Source: JAEVLT01 sp964484065 (GTDB lineage Bacteria; Bacillota; Bacilli; Bacillales; Cytobacillaceae). From it: a DNA stretch of 64,000 bases. The position numbers and the translations under genes are program-made. The notes under the pieces are model-generated. The model searched no databases. It saw only the letters and a program-made list of their open reading frames with translations, and was not told the DNA's origin. The stretch spans positions 32,957 to 96,956 of the forward strand of contig CAZAEW010000007.1 of assembly GCA_964484065.1 (NCBI GenBank), written 5' to 3'. Positions 34,364-43,159 of the stretch are shown here, piece by piece. Each line of letters begins with the position of its first letter. The stretch's first letter is position 1.

Positions 34364-35507
34364 TGTTGTTGTTATAGGTCAAGGTTTATCCGGCATGCTT
34401 TCTGCTATTTGGGCAAAAGAACAAGGGTACCGCACGGCGCTAGTTGCAGCAGGGACGGGAAAAATCGTTCAATCAACCGGTGTTATCGACTTGATTCCCG
34501 GTGCAGACGGAGATTTAAAGGATTGGATAGAGCGTTACCATATAAATACGATGCAAAAATCACAATTGCCAGGCGCCATCACTCAATTTAAAGCATTAAC
34601 CAAAAAATTAGGCTATCCCTATAAGGGAGACGCTGAAAACTTGGTTTCGATTGTTACCGGTTCTGGACATTTGAAAAAAACCGCATTGTATCCGGAAACC
34701 ATCACACCGATTCCGGAAAAAGGGAACGTGGTTATAGTCGGGTTTGATGAGGTCAGCGATTTTCAGCCTCTTTTTGTCAAAGGAAATTTACAGCAAGCTC
34801 GGCCAAATTTAAATATCAGCACAATCAAAATCCAACTGGGAAAAAGCTCACAACGGACAATGACACAGCTGGATGCGGCCCGTCTTATCGAACAAAAGGA
34901 AATCCGCGACTATTGTGTTAAGCAGATCAAGCAGCAAATGGCCGATCAAAAGATGAAGAAGCCAGATCTTTTTGTTTTTCCTGCATCGCTGGGAATCGAA
35001 AACTGGAAAGAGGTGATCGGGCAGCTGACGGCAGAACTGGGGGCATCGGTTACAGAAGCACCGGGATTGCCGCCAAATGCGACGGCCATCCGCCTGAATG
35101 ACCGCTTGAAAAAAGAGGCTGTTAAAATGGGCGTCCGTTTTTACGCGGATACGAAAGTGACTGGCTGCCGACAGGATGGAGAGAAAATAAAGGCCTTATC
35201 GATTGAAACCATGAATCAAACAAGAGAACTATGCGGAAGCCGATATATCCTGGCATCCGGCGGGATTTTAGGGGGCGGACTGGAATTAATGCCAGATGGA
35301 ATGAAAGAATCTTGTTTAATGCTTGGTGTGGATGCAGCCGGAGAACTGCTGCATTGTCCTGTTAACCTGCACCCGGTTGGAGCAAGCAGAGGAATCAAAG
35401 TGACCCATTATGGCATAACCGGGGGAATGTTTTCAATTTTATCCAGCCATGAAACAGCATGTGAATTACAGCAAATGAGCAGCATAGGAGGGACCCGGAG
35501 TGCTTGA
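34356..35507 (+). CDS. glpB: Glycerol-3-phosphate dehydrogenase subunit GlpB
   Basis: 383 residues (E. coli GlpB 419, so slightly short). Begins MYDVVVIGQGLSGMLSAIWA, an FAD/FMN-binding Rossmann motif. VQSTGVIDLIPGADGDL and the C-terminal ASGGILGGGLE fit the family. It relays electrons between GlpA and the GlpC membrane anchor. It overlaps glpA by 8 nt and glpC by 8 nt, indicating tight coupling in a three-gene operon. The ribosome site is GAGAGGAGG. Confidence 0.93.
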   Translation: MYDVVVIGQGLSGMLSAIWAKEQGYRTALVAAGTGKIVQSTGVIDLIPGADGDLKDWIERYHINTMQKSQLPGAITQFKALTKKLGYPYKGDAENLVSIVTGSGHLKKTALYPETITPIPEKGNVVIVGFDEVSDFQPLFVKGNLQQARPNLNISTIKIQLGKSSQRTMTQLDAARLIEQKEIRDYCVKQIKQQMADQKMKKPDLFVFPASLGIENWKEVIGQLTAELGASVTEAPGLPPNATAIRLNDRLKKEAVKMGVRFYADTKVTGCRQDGEKIKALSIETMNQTRELCGSRYILASGGILGGGLELMPDGMKESCLMLGVDAAGELLHCPVNLHPVGASRGIKVTHYGITGGMFSILSSHETACELQQMSSIGGTRSA

Positions 35508-36717
35508 GTACAATTTACTGGAGGCTACTTTTGAAAAGTGTTTAAAATGCAATGCTTGTGTTGCCAGCTGTCCGGTTTCGGGCACAACGCTGGACTTTGG
35601 AGGTCCAAAGCATTTAGGTCCGGAGCTAAAAAGACTGATGGAAAATCAGCAGGTCATTGATGATAAGCGGATCGAGCTTTGTACGTTATGCGGCAATTGC
35701 GACATGTCCTGCCCGGAAAATGTCCATGTGTCCACGTTAACGGCCTATGCAAAAGCGATTCATTCCGACATGTCCGGCACTAAATTCCGTGATTTGGTGT
35801 TAAGCAATGCAGAATTGGTAGGGAAACTGGCTTCCTCCTTTGCGCCGGTAACAAACCTTGCGATGGGAATGAAGCCGGTACGTAAAGTGATGGAAATGGT
35901 CATGGGAATTCCTGCGGATAGGCAGTTTCCCAAATATCGATTTAACAATTTTAACCGTGTATATAAAAAGAAAACGGCAAAGACAGCACGGAAAGTGGCC
36001 TATTTCGTTGGCTGCTATGCGACCTATAATGCCCCTGAAGTAGCAGATAGCTTTGTTAAAGTAATGGAACACAATGGAATTGAAGTGGTTAAGCCTGCTC
36101 AGAAATGCTGCGGGGTGCCGATGTTCGCCAACGGCCAAATGAAACAGGGCCTGAAAAATGCGACTTACAATATTAACAGCCTATTGGAATATACGCGCCA
36201 AGGCTACGATGTAGTCTTGACATGCACCAGCTGTACGTTGGCACTGAAGAAGGAATATGTCGCCTACCTCAAAACGGAGGAAGCAAAAGAGCTGGCTGGC
36301 CATGTCTATGATGCCGATGAATATTTGCGGATCCTGATGGAAAATGACGAGCTGAACACGAATCTTGCTCCGCTGAAAGAAAAAGCGGGATACTACGCTC
36401 CGTGCCATATGAAAGCCCAGGGTATTGGCAATCCGGCAATGGATATATTAGAAATGATTCCCGGCTATGAAATTCACGATGTTGGTGCAGGCTGCTGCGG
36501 TCAATGCGGCACCTTTGGGTTTAAGACTGAAAAATATGATGTTTCAATGAAAATCGGCCGCCCGATGGCCGAAGCCGTGGAAGAAGCAGCTGCCGATTAC
36601 ACGGTCACAGAATGCGGAATGTGTAAAAATCAGCTTGACCAGCTGACGGATAAACCGGTGAAACATCCAATGCAAATCTTAGCGGAATCCTATGAAAGAG
36701 CAAGAGTACATGTATAA
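35500..36717 (+). CDS. glpC: Glycerol-3-phosphate dehydrogenase iron-sulfur subunit GlpC
   Basis: 405 residues from a GTG start behind GGAGGG. Two 4Fe-4S motifs lie in the first 75 residues (CLKCNACVASCPVS and CTLCGNCDMSCPEN), followed by two Cys-rich CCG domains (KCCGVPMFANG and GCCGQCGTFGFK). It anchors GlpAB at the membrane and passes electrons to menaquinone. A strong terminator follows. Confidence 0.95.
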   Translation: MLEYNLLEATFEKCLKCNACVASCPVSGTTLDFGGPKHLGPELKRLMENQQVIDDKRIELCTLCGNCDMSCPENVHVSTLTAYAKAIHSDMSGTKFRDLVLSNAELVGKLASSFAPVTNLAMGMKPVRKVMEMVMGIPADRQFPKYRFNNFNRVYKKKTAKTARKVAYFVGCYATYNAPEVADSFVKVMEHNGIEVVKPAQKCCGVPMFANGQMKQGLKNATYNINSLLEYTRQGYDVVLTCTSCTLALKKEYVAYLKTEEAKELAGHVYDADEYLRILMENDELNTNLAPLKEKAGYYAPCHMKAQGIGNPAMDILEMIPGYEIHDVGAGCCGQCGTFGFKTEKYDVSMKIGRPMAEAVEEAAADYTVTECGMCKNQLDQLTDKPVKHPMQILAESYERARVHV

Positions 36718-36747
36718 AAATGAAGCTGTCCGAAAAATACCTAAAAT

Positions 36748-36795
36748 AAAGCAAGGGGAGAAAAACGGCATGTTTTTCTCCCCTTGCTTTTGTAT
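36748..36795 (+). terminator. Terminator of glpABC
   Basis: A perfect 18 bp stem joins 36748-36765 (AAAGCAAGGGGAGAAAAA) to 36773-36790, followed by TGTATTTTTT. Confidence 0.92.
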
Positions 36796-36880
36796 TTTTT
36801 TATAACGTTTAAGTAAGGGGAAATGTTCTTTTATTTTCATGTTAAAGGGTTAGCCATGTATATCGTCGTTCATCGGAGGT

Positions 36881-37412
36881 ATGAGCGACGATTTTGGAGT
36901 GGAGACACATAATAACGTCGTTCATCAAGGGAATGAACGACGATTTTGGAGTGGAGACACATAATAACGTCGTTCATCAAGGGAATGAACGACGATTTTG
37001 GAGTAGAGANNNNNNNNNNNNNNNNNNNNNNNNNNNNNNNNNNNNNNNNNNNNNNNNNNNNNNNNNNNNNNNNNNNNNNNNNNNNNNNNNNNNNNNNNNN
37101 NNNNNNNNNGTAGAGACACAGGATAACGTCGTTCATCGAGGGAATGAACGACGATTTTGGAGTAAAGACACATGATAACGTCGTTCATCGGAGGAATGAA
37201 CGACGATTTTGGAGTAGAGACACAGGATAACGTCGTTCATCGAGGGAATGAACGACGATTTTGGAGTAAAGACACATGATAACGTCGTTCATCGGAGGAA
37301 TGAACGACGATTTTGGAGTAGAGACACAGGATAACGTCGTTCATCGAGGGAATGAATGACGTTTTTAGAGTAGGGACACACGATAACGTCGTTCATCGAC
37401 GACGATTTTGGG
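36881..37412. repeat. Array C: 52 bp palindromic repeats interrupted by an assembly gap
   Basis: Units begin at 36881, 36933 and 36985, then after 100 N (37010-37109) at 37144, 37196, 37248, 37300 and 37352, with a degenerate final copy near 37400. The period is exactly 52 bp on both sides of the gap. The core ATGAACGACGATTTTG...AACGTCGTTCAT is the same as in array A, with a different spacer (GAGTAGAGACACAGGAT). The true copy number is unknown. Confidence 0.95.
37010..37109. other. Assembly gap (100 N)
   Basis: Exactly 100 undetermined bases inside the tandem array, the conventional placeholder for a gap of unknown size, presumably a failure to assemble through the repeat. Confidence 0.98.
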
Positions 37413-37573
37413 GTTATACCAGATGAAACTGGCGTTCACCATTTTCTGAAAGTAAACAAAATAAGGGCTCCAGTTTAGCAACTTTCTGGACACCCCCTTT
37501 TTTATCTTTCCATTTTGAACTGAAGATAATAGAATGTAGCTTAAGACAAAAGAGGAAGGCGGCCGAATACATC

Positions 37574-38140
37574 ATGAGTTTTTTTGGACAAAAAATATTG
37601 CCGGCGATAAGAAAAATGGAAGATATCGAAAAAATTATGGCAAGCAACTATAAATACATTGTCATTTTGGAAGTGCATGTCTCAAGACTAAGAGCCATTT
37701 TTCAAATCGCCGAGGCCCATCAGAAAAAATTGATCGTTCATATGGATTTGATTCATGGCTTAAAAAGTGATGAATATGCAACAGAATATATTTGTCAGGA
37801 ATTCAAGCCGTTTGGCCTGATTTCGATAAAGGGAAGCGTGATTTTAAAAGCAAAGCAAAAAGGGATTAAATCAATTCAGCGCTTGTTTGTTCTTGATTCC
37901 GGCTCACTGGAAAAGGGCTATGCACTGATTGGACGGACTCAGCCGGATTATATCGAAGTATTGCCTGGAATTGTTCCAAAAATCATCAGTGATATTCGAA
38001 AGCAAACCGGAAAGGAAGTCTTTGCCGGAGGTTTAATTGATACGATTGAAGAGGTAGAGCAAATTTATGATGCAGGTGCCATAGCCGTAACCACATCCGA
38101 TAAGAAACTATGGAAATTCTTTGAGCCTGGAAAGGAATAA
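37574..38140 (+). CDS. glpP: Glycerol uptake operon antiterminator GlpP
   Basis: 188 residues, TIM-barrel RNA-binding antiterminator of Bacillus. Matches include ILPAIRKMEDIEKIM, LIVHMDLIHGLKSDEYATEY, QRLFVLDSGSLEKG, PDYIEVLPGIVPKI and AVTTSDKKLWKF. With glycerol 3-phosphate bound it prevents termination in glp leaders. Three such leaders are in this window (before glpA, glpF and glpD). An AGAGGAAGGCGG ribosome site precedes the ATG at rather long spacing (about 12 nt). It has no leader terminator of its own. Confidence 0.95.
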   Translation: MSFFGQKILPAIRKMEDIEKIMASNYKYIVILEVHVSRLRAIFQIAEAHQKKLIVHMDLIHGLKSDEYATEYICQEFKPFGLISIKGSVILKAKQKGIKSIQRLFVLDSGSLEKGYALIGRTQPDYIEVLPGIVPKIISDIRKQTGKEVFAGGLIDTIEEVEQIYDAGAIAVTTSDKKLWKFFEPGKE

Positions 38141-38211
38141 CAGTGAAAAAAACATGAATATATTTACAAACTTTTAAATATGTAATATATGTGTATATTT
38201 TGTGACGCTGA

Positions 38212-38240
38212 TTGACAGCGTTTTCACATCCGGTTATAGT
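38212..38240 (+). promoter_or_regulatory. glpF promoter overlapped by a catabolite-response (cre-like) site
   Basis: TTGACA (38212-38217), 17 bp, TATAGT (38235-38240) is a near-ideal sigma-A promoter. TTGACAGCGTTTTCAC (38212-38227) matches the cre consensus WTGNNARCGNWWWCAW at all but the last base and covers the -35 element, so CcpA repression is expected. Confidence 0.85.
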
Positions 38241-38259
38241 AGTGATTAAGTTGATAAGA

Positions 38260-38335
38260 TGTGAAGGAGAGCTAAGAGACTCACGAACGAATAATCCCGT
38301 TTATTTATAGGGAGTTCTGTGGGTCTCTTTTTCTT
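38260..38335 (+). promoter_or_regulatory. glpF leader: GlpP-type antitermination site and terminator
   Basis: GGAGAGCTAAGAGACTC precedes and overlaps a terminator formed by AAGAGACTCAC (38274-38284) and GTGGGTCTCTT (38319-38329; one G-T pair), followed by TTTTCTTTTT. Layout and sequence match the glpD and glpA leaders. Confidence 0.88.
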
Positions 38336-38393
38336 TTTGCTCTTATCTCTTACACTCCATGTATCAGATTATCAAAATTAGAGGAGGTCTATC

Positions 38394-39218
38394 ATGACAG
38401 CATTTTGGGGTGAATTAATCGGAACAGCTATTTTAATTACGTTAGGCGCAGGGGTTTGTGCAGGGGTGAATTTAAAGAAAACCCTGTCTCACGGGAGCGG
38501 CTGGATTGTCATTACGTTTGGATGGGGTTTTGCTGTAGCAGTTGCAGCTTACGCTGTTGGCAAATTCAGCGGTGCCCATCTTAATCCTGCCTTAACAATC
38601 GCCTTAGCGTTTACGGGGGATCTGCCTTGGAGCAAGGTTCCGACCTATATCAGCGGACAAGTAATCGGAGCGGTTATTGGAGCGGTTGTTGTATATTTTC
38701 AGTATCTTCCCCATTGGAAAGTTACAGAAGACAAAGGGGCAAAATTGGGAACTTTTGCAACAGGTCCTGCAATCCCGCATACATTTGCTAATTTGATTAG
38801 TGAAATTATTGGTACTTTTATTCTTGTATTGGCCATTTTAGCAATTGGAGCGAACAAATTTACGGATGGATTAAATCCTCTTGTGGTTGGTTTCCTTATC
38901 GTCAGCATAGGTTTAAGCTTAGGAGGGACAACAGGATATGCGATAAATCCGGCTCGTGACTTTGGTCCGAGACTGGCACACGCTCTTCTCCCGATTGCCG
39001 GAAAAGGAAGTTCCAATTGGGGCTATGCGTGGATTCCGATCGTCGGTCCAATTCTTGGCGGAAGCCTTGGAGGATTATTTTATAAAGCAGCTTTCTTGGG
39101 AAAAACAACTGTAAGCCTATGGGGCATCATTGCAGCAACAATTGTTGTATTGGCTATTGCTGGCGTTGCAGGAAAAAAACCTCAGGAAATCGAAATTGCA
39201 GAAAAGCTAAGTGCTTAA
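38394..39218 (+). CDS. glpF: Glycerol uptake facilitator GlpF
   Basis: 274-residue aquaglyceroporin with six membrane helices and the two half-helix NPA motifs (SGAHLNPALTIA and GYAINPARDFGPR), the second followed by the Arg and Asp typical of glycerol channels. It lets glycerol equilibrate across the membrane. GGAGGTC precedes the ATG. First gene of glpFK, with glpK 25 nt downstream. Confidence 0.96.
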   Translation: MTAFWGELIGTAILITLGAGVCAGVNLKKTLSHGSGWIVITFGWGFAVAVAAYAVGKFSGAHLNPALTIALAFTGDLPWSKVPTYISGQVIGAVIGAVVVYFQYLPHWKVTEDKGAKLGTFATGPAIPHTFANLISEIIGTFILVLAILAIGANKFTDGLNPLVVGFLIVSIGLSLGGTTGYAINPARDFGPRLAHALLPIAGKGSSNWGYAWIPIVGPILGGSLGGLFYKAAFLGKTTVSLWGIIAATIVVLAIAGVAGKKPQEIEIAEKLSA

Positions 39219-39243
39219 TTTATTATAAGGGGGAGAATCAACA

Positions 39244-40734
39244 ATGGAAAAATACATCTTATCATTAGACCAAGGTACTACAAGTTCTCGGGCTATTCTT
39301 TTTAACAAAAAGGGAGAAATTGTCCATACAGCTCAAAAAGAGTTTACGCAAATTTTTCCAAAGCCAGGCTGGGTTGAGCATAATGCAAACGAAATTTGGG
39401 GTTCTATTTTAGCTGTAATCGCATCATGCTTGGCTGAGGCTAATGTGAAACCGGAGCAGGTTGCGGGAATCGGGATTACAAACCAGCGTGAAACAGCAGT
39501 CGTTTGGGATAAAGAATCTGGGCAGCCGATTTACAATGCGATTGTTTGGCAATCACGGCAAACCGTTGAAATATGTGAAGAGTTAAAAGCAAAAGGCTAT
39601 GACCAGCTTTTTAGAGATAAGACAGGTTTATTGATTGATGCCTACTTCTCCGGGACAAAAGTGAAATGGATTTTAGACCATGTTGAAGGCGCAAGAGAAA
39701 AGGCGGAACGCGGAGAATTATTATTTGGAACAATCGATACATGGTTAATTTGGAAACTTTCCGGCGGAAAAGCCCATGTAACGGATTACTCTAATGCCTC
39801 AAGAACGTTGATGTATAATATCCATGAATTAAAATGGGATGAAGAGCTGCTGCAAATTCTTGGCGTACCGGCATCAATGCTTCCGGAAGTCCGTCCTTCT
39901 TCAGAGGTCTATTCAGAAACTGTTGATTATCACTTCTTTGGCTGTAATGTCCCGATTTCCGGGGTTGCCGGTGATCAACAGGCTGCGTTGTTCGGCCAAG
40001 CCTGTTACGAACAAGGAATGGCTAAAAATACTTATGGAACCGGCTGCTTCATGCTGATGAATACCGGGGAACAGGCCGTAAAATCTGAACATGGCTTATT
40101 AACAACGATTGCCTGGGGTATTAACGGCAAAGTTGAATATGCTCTTGAAGGAAGTATTTTTGTTGCCGGTTCAGCTATCCAGTGGCTGCGTGACGGTCTC
40201 CGCATGTTCAATAACGCAGCAGAGAGTGAGGAGTATGCAACAAGCGTTGCTTCAACAGAAGGCGTCTATGTCGTTCCGGCATTTGTCGGTTTGGGAACTC
40301 CTTATTGGGACAGCGATGTCCGCGGTGCGGTTTTTGGCCTGACACGGGGGACTACAAAAGAACATTTTGTGCGCGCAACCTTGGAATCTCTTGCATATCA
40401 AACAAAAGATGTCTTGACTTCGATGGAGGCAGATTCAGGGATCTCCTTAAAATCATTGCGTGTTGACGGCGGTGCTGTAGCCAATAACTTTTTAATGCAA
40501 TTCCAGAGCGATGTTTTGAATGTACCGGTAGAGCGTCCGGAAATTAAGGAAACGACCGCACTGGGAGCCGCTTATTTGGCGGGATTAGCTGTTGGTTATT
40601 GGGAAAGCCAGGAGGAAATTGCGGCACAATGGAAAAAAGATAAGGTTTTTGCGCCAAATATGGCTGAAGCCGACAGAGACAACCTTTATGCCGGCTGGAA
40701 AAAAGCAGTAAGTGCGGCAAGAGCGTTTAAATAA
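39244..40734 (+). CDS. glpK: Glycerol kinase GlpK
   Basis: 496-residue FGGY kinase. DQGTTSSRAILF is the N-terminal phosphate-binding loop, followed by GITNQRETAVVWDK, the VAGDQQAALFGQ segment and GAAYLAGLAVGYW near the C-terminus. It phosphorylates glycerol to sn-glycerol 3-phosphate, which is both the substrate of GlpD/GlpABC and the inducer for GlpP. The ribosome site is AGGGGGAG. Cotranscribed with glpF. Confidence 0.97.
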   Translation: MEKYILSLDQGTTSSRAILFNKKGEIVHTAQKEFTQIFPKPGWVEHNANEIWGSILAVIASCLAEANVKPEQVAGIGITNQRETAVVWDKESGQPIYNAIVWQSRQTVEICEELKAKGYDQLFRDKTGLLIDAYFSGTKVKWILDHVEGAREKAERGELLFGTIDTWLIWKLSGGKAHVTDYSNASRTLMYNIHELKWDEELLQILGVPASMLPEVRPSSEVYSETVDYHFFGCNVPISGVAGDQQAALFGQACYEQGMAKNTYGTGCFMLMNTGEQAVKSEHGLLTTIAWGINGKVEYALEGSIFVAGSAIQWLRDGLRMFNNAAESEEYATSVASTEGVYVVPAFVGLGTPYWDSDVRGAVFGLTRGTTKEHFVRATLESLAYQTKDVLTSMEADSGISLKSLRVDGGAVANNFLMQFQSDVLNVPVERPEIKETTALGAAYLAGLAVGYWESQEEIAAQWKKDKVFAPNMAEADRDNLYAGWKKAVSAARAFK

Positions 40735-40817
40735 TATAGAAGCATTCGTTTATACAATATTATCCCCTTTAAAATATTAGAAACTTATGATAAAATTTTA
40801 TTAAGTTAATATTTTGG

Positions 40818-40892
40818 CAGGAGAAACAAGAGAGACCACAGCAATACAATGGAGTGATAGCCATTGTGTTTGTTAGTGGTCTCTCTTTTTTT
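40818..40892 (+). promoter_or_regulatory. glpD leader: GlpP-type antitermination site and terminator
   Basis: GGAGAAACAAGAGAGACC overlaps the 5' arm of a terminator: AAGAGAGACCAC (40828-40839) with GTGGTCTCTCTT (40876-40887), an inner ACAATGG/CCATTGT stem, then TTTTT. The -10-like TAAAAT at 40791-40796 lies just upstream, with no good -35. Confidence 0.9.
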
Positions 40893-40914
40893 GTACCAAT
40901 AGGAGGTAATCACG

Positions 40915-42582
40915 GTGAAAATGATAAAATTCGCAAGCTTAAACAGAAATGCAATTCTTGCAGAAATGGCAGCGATTGAATTTGATGTGCTTGTAGTCGG
41001 CGGGGGAATTACCGGAAGCGGAATTGCCATGGATGCCGCCACAAGAGGGTTAAAAACAGCTTTAGTAGAAATGCAGGACTTTGCGGCAGGAACATCAAGC
41101 CGTTCAACAAAGCTCGTTCACGGCGGTCTCCGTTACTTAAAACAATTGGAAGTGAAGATGGTTGCGGAGGTGGGACGGGAACGCGCCATCGTCTATGAAA
41201 ACGGACCGCATGTCACCACACCGGAATGGATGCTGCTCCCGATCCATAATGGAGGAACATTTGGAAAATTCACCACATCGATAGGGCTTCGGGTCTATGA
41301 TTTTTTAGCCGGTGTCAAAAAAGCAGAACGCAGAGTGATGCTGTCACGTGATGAAACCATTCAAAAAGAGCCGCTTCTCAAAAAAGATGGCTTAAAAGGC
41401 GGCGGTTATTACGTCGAATACCGCACTGACGATGCACGTCTAACCATCGAGGTCATCAAGGAAGCAGTTGCGCATGGTGTAAAAGCCGTGAACTATACAA
41501 AAGTTATTGAGTTACTTTATAAAGAAGGAAAAATGATCGGAGCAAGAGTGGAGAACCAGTTAAATGGAGCCACGTATGACATTCATGCTAAAAAAGTCGT
41601 CAATGCGGCTGGCCCGTGGGTTGACACGTTAAGAGACAAAGATCATTCATTGTCAGGAAAAAAACTGCGGCTCACGAAAGGAGTCCATTTCGTGATTGAT
41701 CAGGCAAAATTTCCGCTTAAGCAGGCGGTCTATTTTGATACACCAGATGGGCGTATGGTATTTGCTGTTCCGAGAGACGGTAAAACGTATGTCGGAACAA
41801 CAGACACTTTTTATAATCAGGATCCCGCCTATCCTAAAGCGGCTGCCAAGGATCGAGCGTATATATTAAATGCGATTCGATACATGTTTCCTGAGGTACA
41901 GCTCTTAGAAGAAGATTTCGAGTCAAGTTGGGCAGGGGTGCGTCCGCTTATATATGAAGAAGGAAAGGACCCTTCGGAAATATCCCGCAAAGATGAGATT
42001 TGGGAATCTGACTCAGGATTGATTACCATTGCCGGCGGAAAGTTGACGGGCTACAGAAGGATGGCCGAAACCGTTGTCGACTTAACAACGAAACAGTTAG
42101 AGAAGGAAGAGAACCGCCAGTTTCAAGCTTGTCAAACAAAGCATTTACCAATCTCCGGCGGACATTTTGGCGGTTCGGGCAAGTTTTGGGCATTCATTGA
42201 TTCTAAAGCAAAAGAGGCGGAGGAAGCCGGCTTCACCATGGAGCATTATCAAAAACTTATCCACCGCTACGGTTCCAATATGGACCGTCTTTTTGAAATA
42301 GCTAAGACGTATGACCCAAACAATAAATATGGCCTGCCATTAGATGTTTATGCCCAAATTGTCTACGCAATGGAAGAAGAAATGACTGTTAAACCGGTTG
42401 ATTTCTTTATCCGCCGGACAGGAGCCTTATTTTTCAATATCCAATGGGTACGGGAATGGCAGCAAGCCGTTATCGAGCTGATGGCAGATTCATTTGCTTG
42501 GTCGGAGGAAGAGAAAAGTACTTATCGCAAAGAGCTGGAAATTGAGCTGAATGATGCTGTACATCCAAACGGAACGATATGA
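40915..42582 (+). CDS. glpD: Aerobic glycerol-3-phosphate dehydrogenase GlpD
   Basis: 555 residues from a GTG start behind AGGAGG. The FAD-binding motif is VLVVGGGITGSG, followed by AAGTSSRSTKLVHGGLRYLK and IAGGKLTGYRRMAE, all typical of Bacillus GlpD. A membrane-associated flavoprotein that oxidises glycerol 3-phosphate to dihydroxyacetone phosphate and reduces menaquinone. Its presence beside GlpABC gives the organism two alternative enzymes for the same step. Confidence 0.97.
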   Translation: MKMIKFASLNRNAILAEMAAIEFDVLVVGGGITGSGIAMDAATRGLKTALVEMQDFAAGTSSRSTKLVHGGLRYLKQLEVKMVAEVGRERAIVYENGPHVTTPEWMLLPIHNGGTFGKFTTSIGLRVYDFLAGVKKAERRVMLSRDETIQKEPLLKKDGLKGGGYYVEYRTDDARLTIEVIKEAVAHGVKAVNYTKVIELLYKEGKMIGARVENQLNGATYDIHAKKVVNAAGPWVDTLRDKDHSLSGKKLRLTKGVHFVIDQAKFPLKQAVYFDTPDGRMVFAVPRDGKTYVGTTDTFYNQDPAYPKAAAKDRAYILNAIRYMFPEVQLLEEDFESSWAGVRPLIYEEGKDPSEISRKDEIWESDSGLITIAGGKLTGYRRMAETVVDLTTKQLEKEENRQFQACQTKHLPISGGHFGGSGKFWAFIDSKAKEAEEAGFTMEHYQKLIHRYGSNMDRLFEIAKTYDPNNKYGLPLDVYAQIVYAMEEEMTVKPVDFFIRRTGALFFNIQWVREWQQAVIELMADSFAWSEEEKSTYRKELEIELNDAVHPNGTI

Positions 42583-42607
42583 AGATGAGATTTCCAGAAT
42601 GTTTTTT

Positions 42608-42637
42608 AAAAACCGGCGTATTCCAACGTCGGTTTTT
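42608..42637 (+). terminator. Terminator of glpD
   Basis: AAAAACCGGCGT (42608-42619) pairs with ACGTCGGTTTTT (42626-42637) with one mismatch, ending in a T-run. Confidence 0.85.
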
Positions 42638-42674
42638 CAGCAAATAACATACTTGAGTCTCTGCCCCTTTTCCA

Positions 42675-42824
42675 CAAAAAAAAGAGACTGGTGAGTACAC
42701 CAGTCTAATTATGGAGGTTATGTAGGTTAAAAGGGTTTTGGGAGCCCTAGTAATCAATTAAGTATTATTATAATAAAATAAAAATGTGAAGAAGTTATAG
42801 AGGAGTTATGGGGAATTGATGAAG
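42675..42824. repeat. Intergenic element copy 1 (direct repeat flanking the MFS gene)
   Basis: About 150 bp clearly related to 44523-44676. It begins with an A-run and hairpin (GACTGGTG 42686-42693 / CACCAGTC 42698-42705) that reads as a terminator on the minus strand. Next come blocks shared with copy 2: GAGGTT, AAGGGT, GAGCC, CAATTAAGT, ATAATAAAATAA, GTTATAGA-like sequence and ATGAAG. No open frame is conserved between the copies. Confidence 0.75.
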
Positions 42825-43159
42825 ATAACAAGTCTTATAGACATCTAGTACGAATCAAAAAAAGCAAAAAGTGTTATTTTTCAAAAATGAGCCGAGTTAT
42901 TTCCAGTAAATCGCAAAATATCCTTGATTATGGAAGAAGAGTACAGTAGGATAAAGATACGATAATCGAAAGGGTGACTCTTAAGCCGATGATTCTCTAA
43001 ACCTATTCTAAAAAATAAATTCGTATCGGAACGAAAATATTTCTGGATAGGGTTAGTGCGGCTTTTTTTATCGAAAGGGAGGATGTAAATGATTTTTCTC
43101 ATCCCTTTTGTAAATTTTCCATGCCTCCTGTCCAGAATGATGGATATGGAGGTTTTTAT
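42825..43159. other. Intergenic region before the MFS gene
   Basis: About 335 bp with scattered A/T runs. A 73-codon minus-strand frame (42881-43102) has no ribosome site and matches nothing I know. The MFS promoter must lie here, but I cannot place it. Confidence 0.4.

Noticed and set aside
42881..43102. 73-codon minus-strand frame before the MFS gene
   Set aside because: No ribosome site, unusual composition and no recognisable motif.
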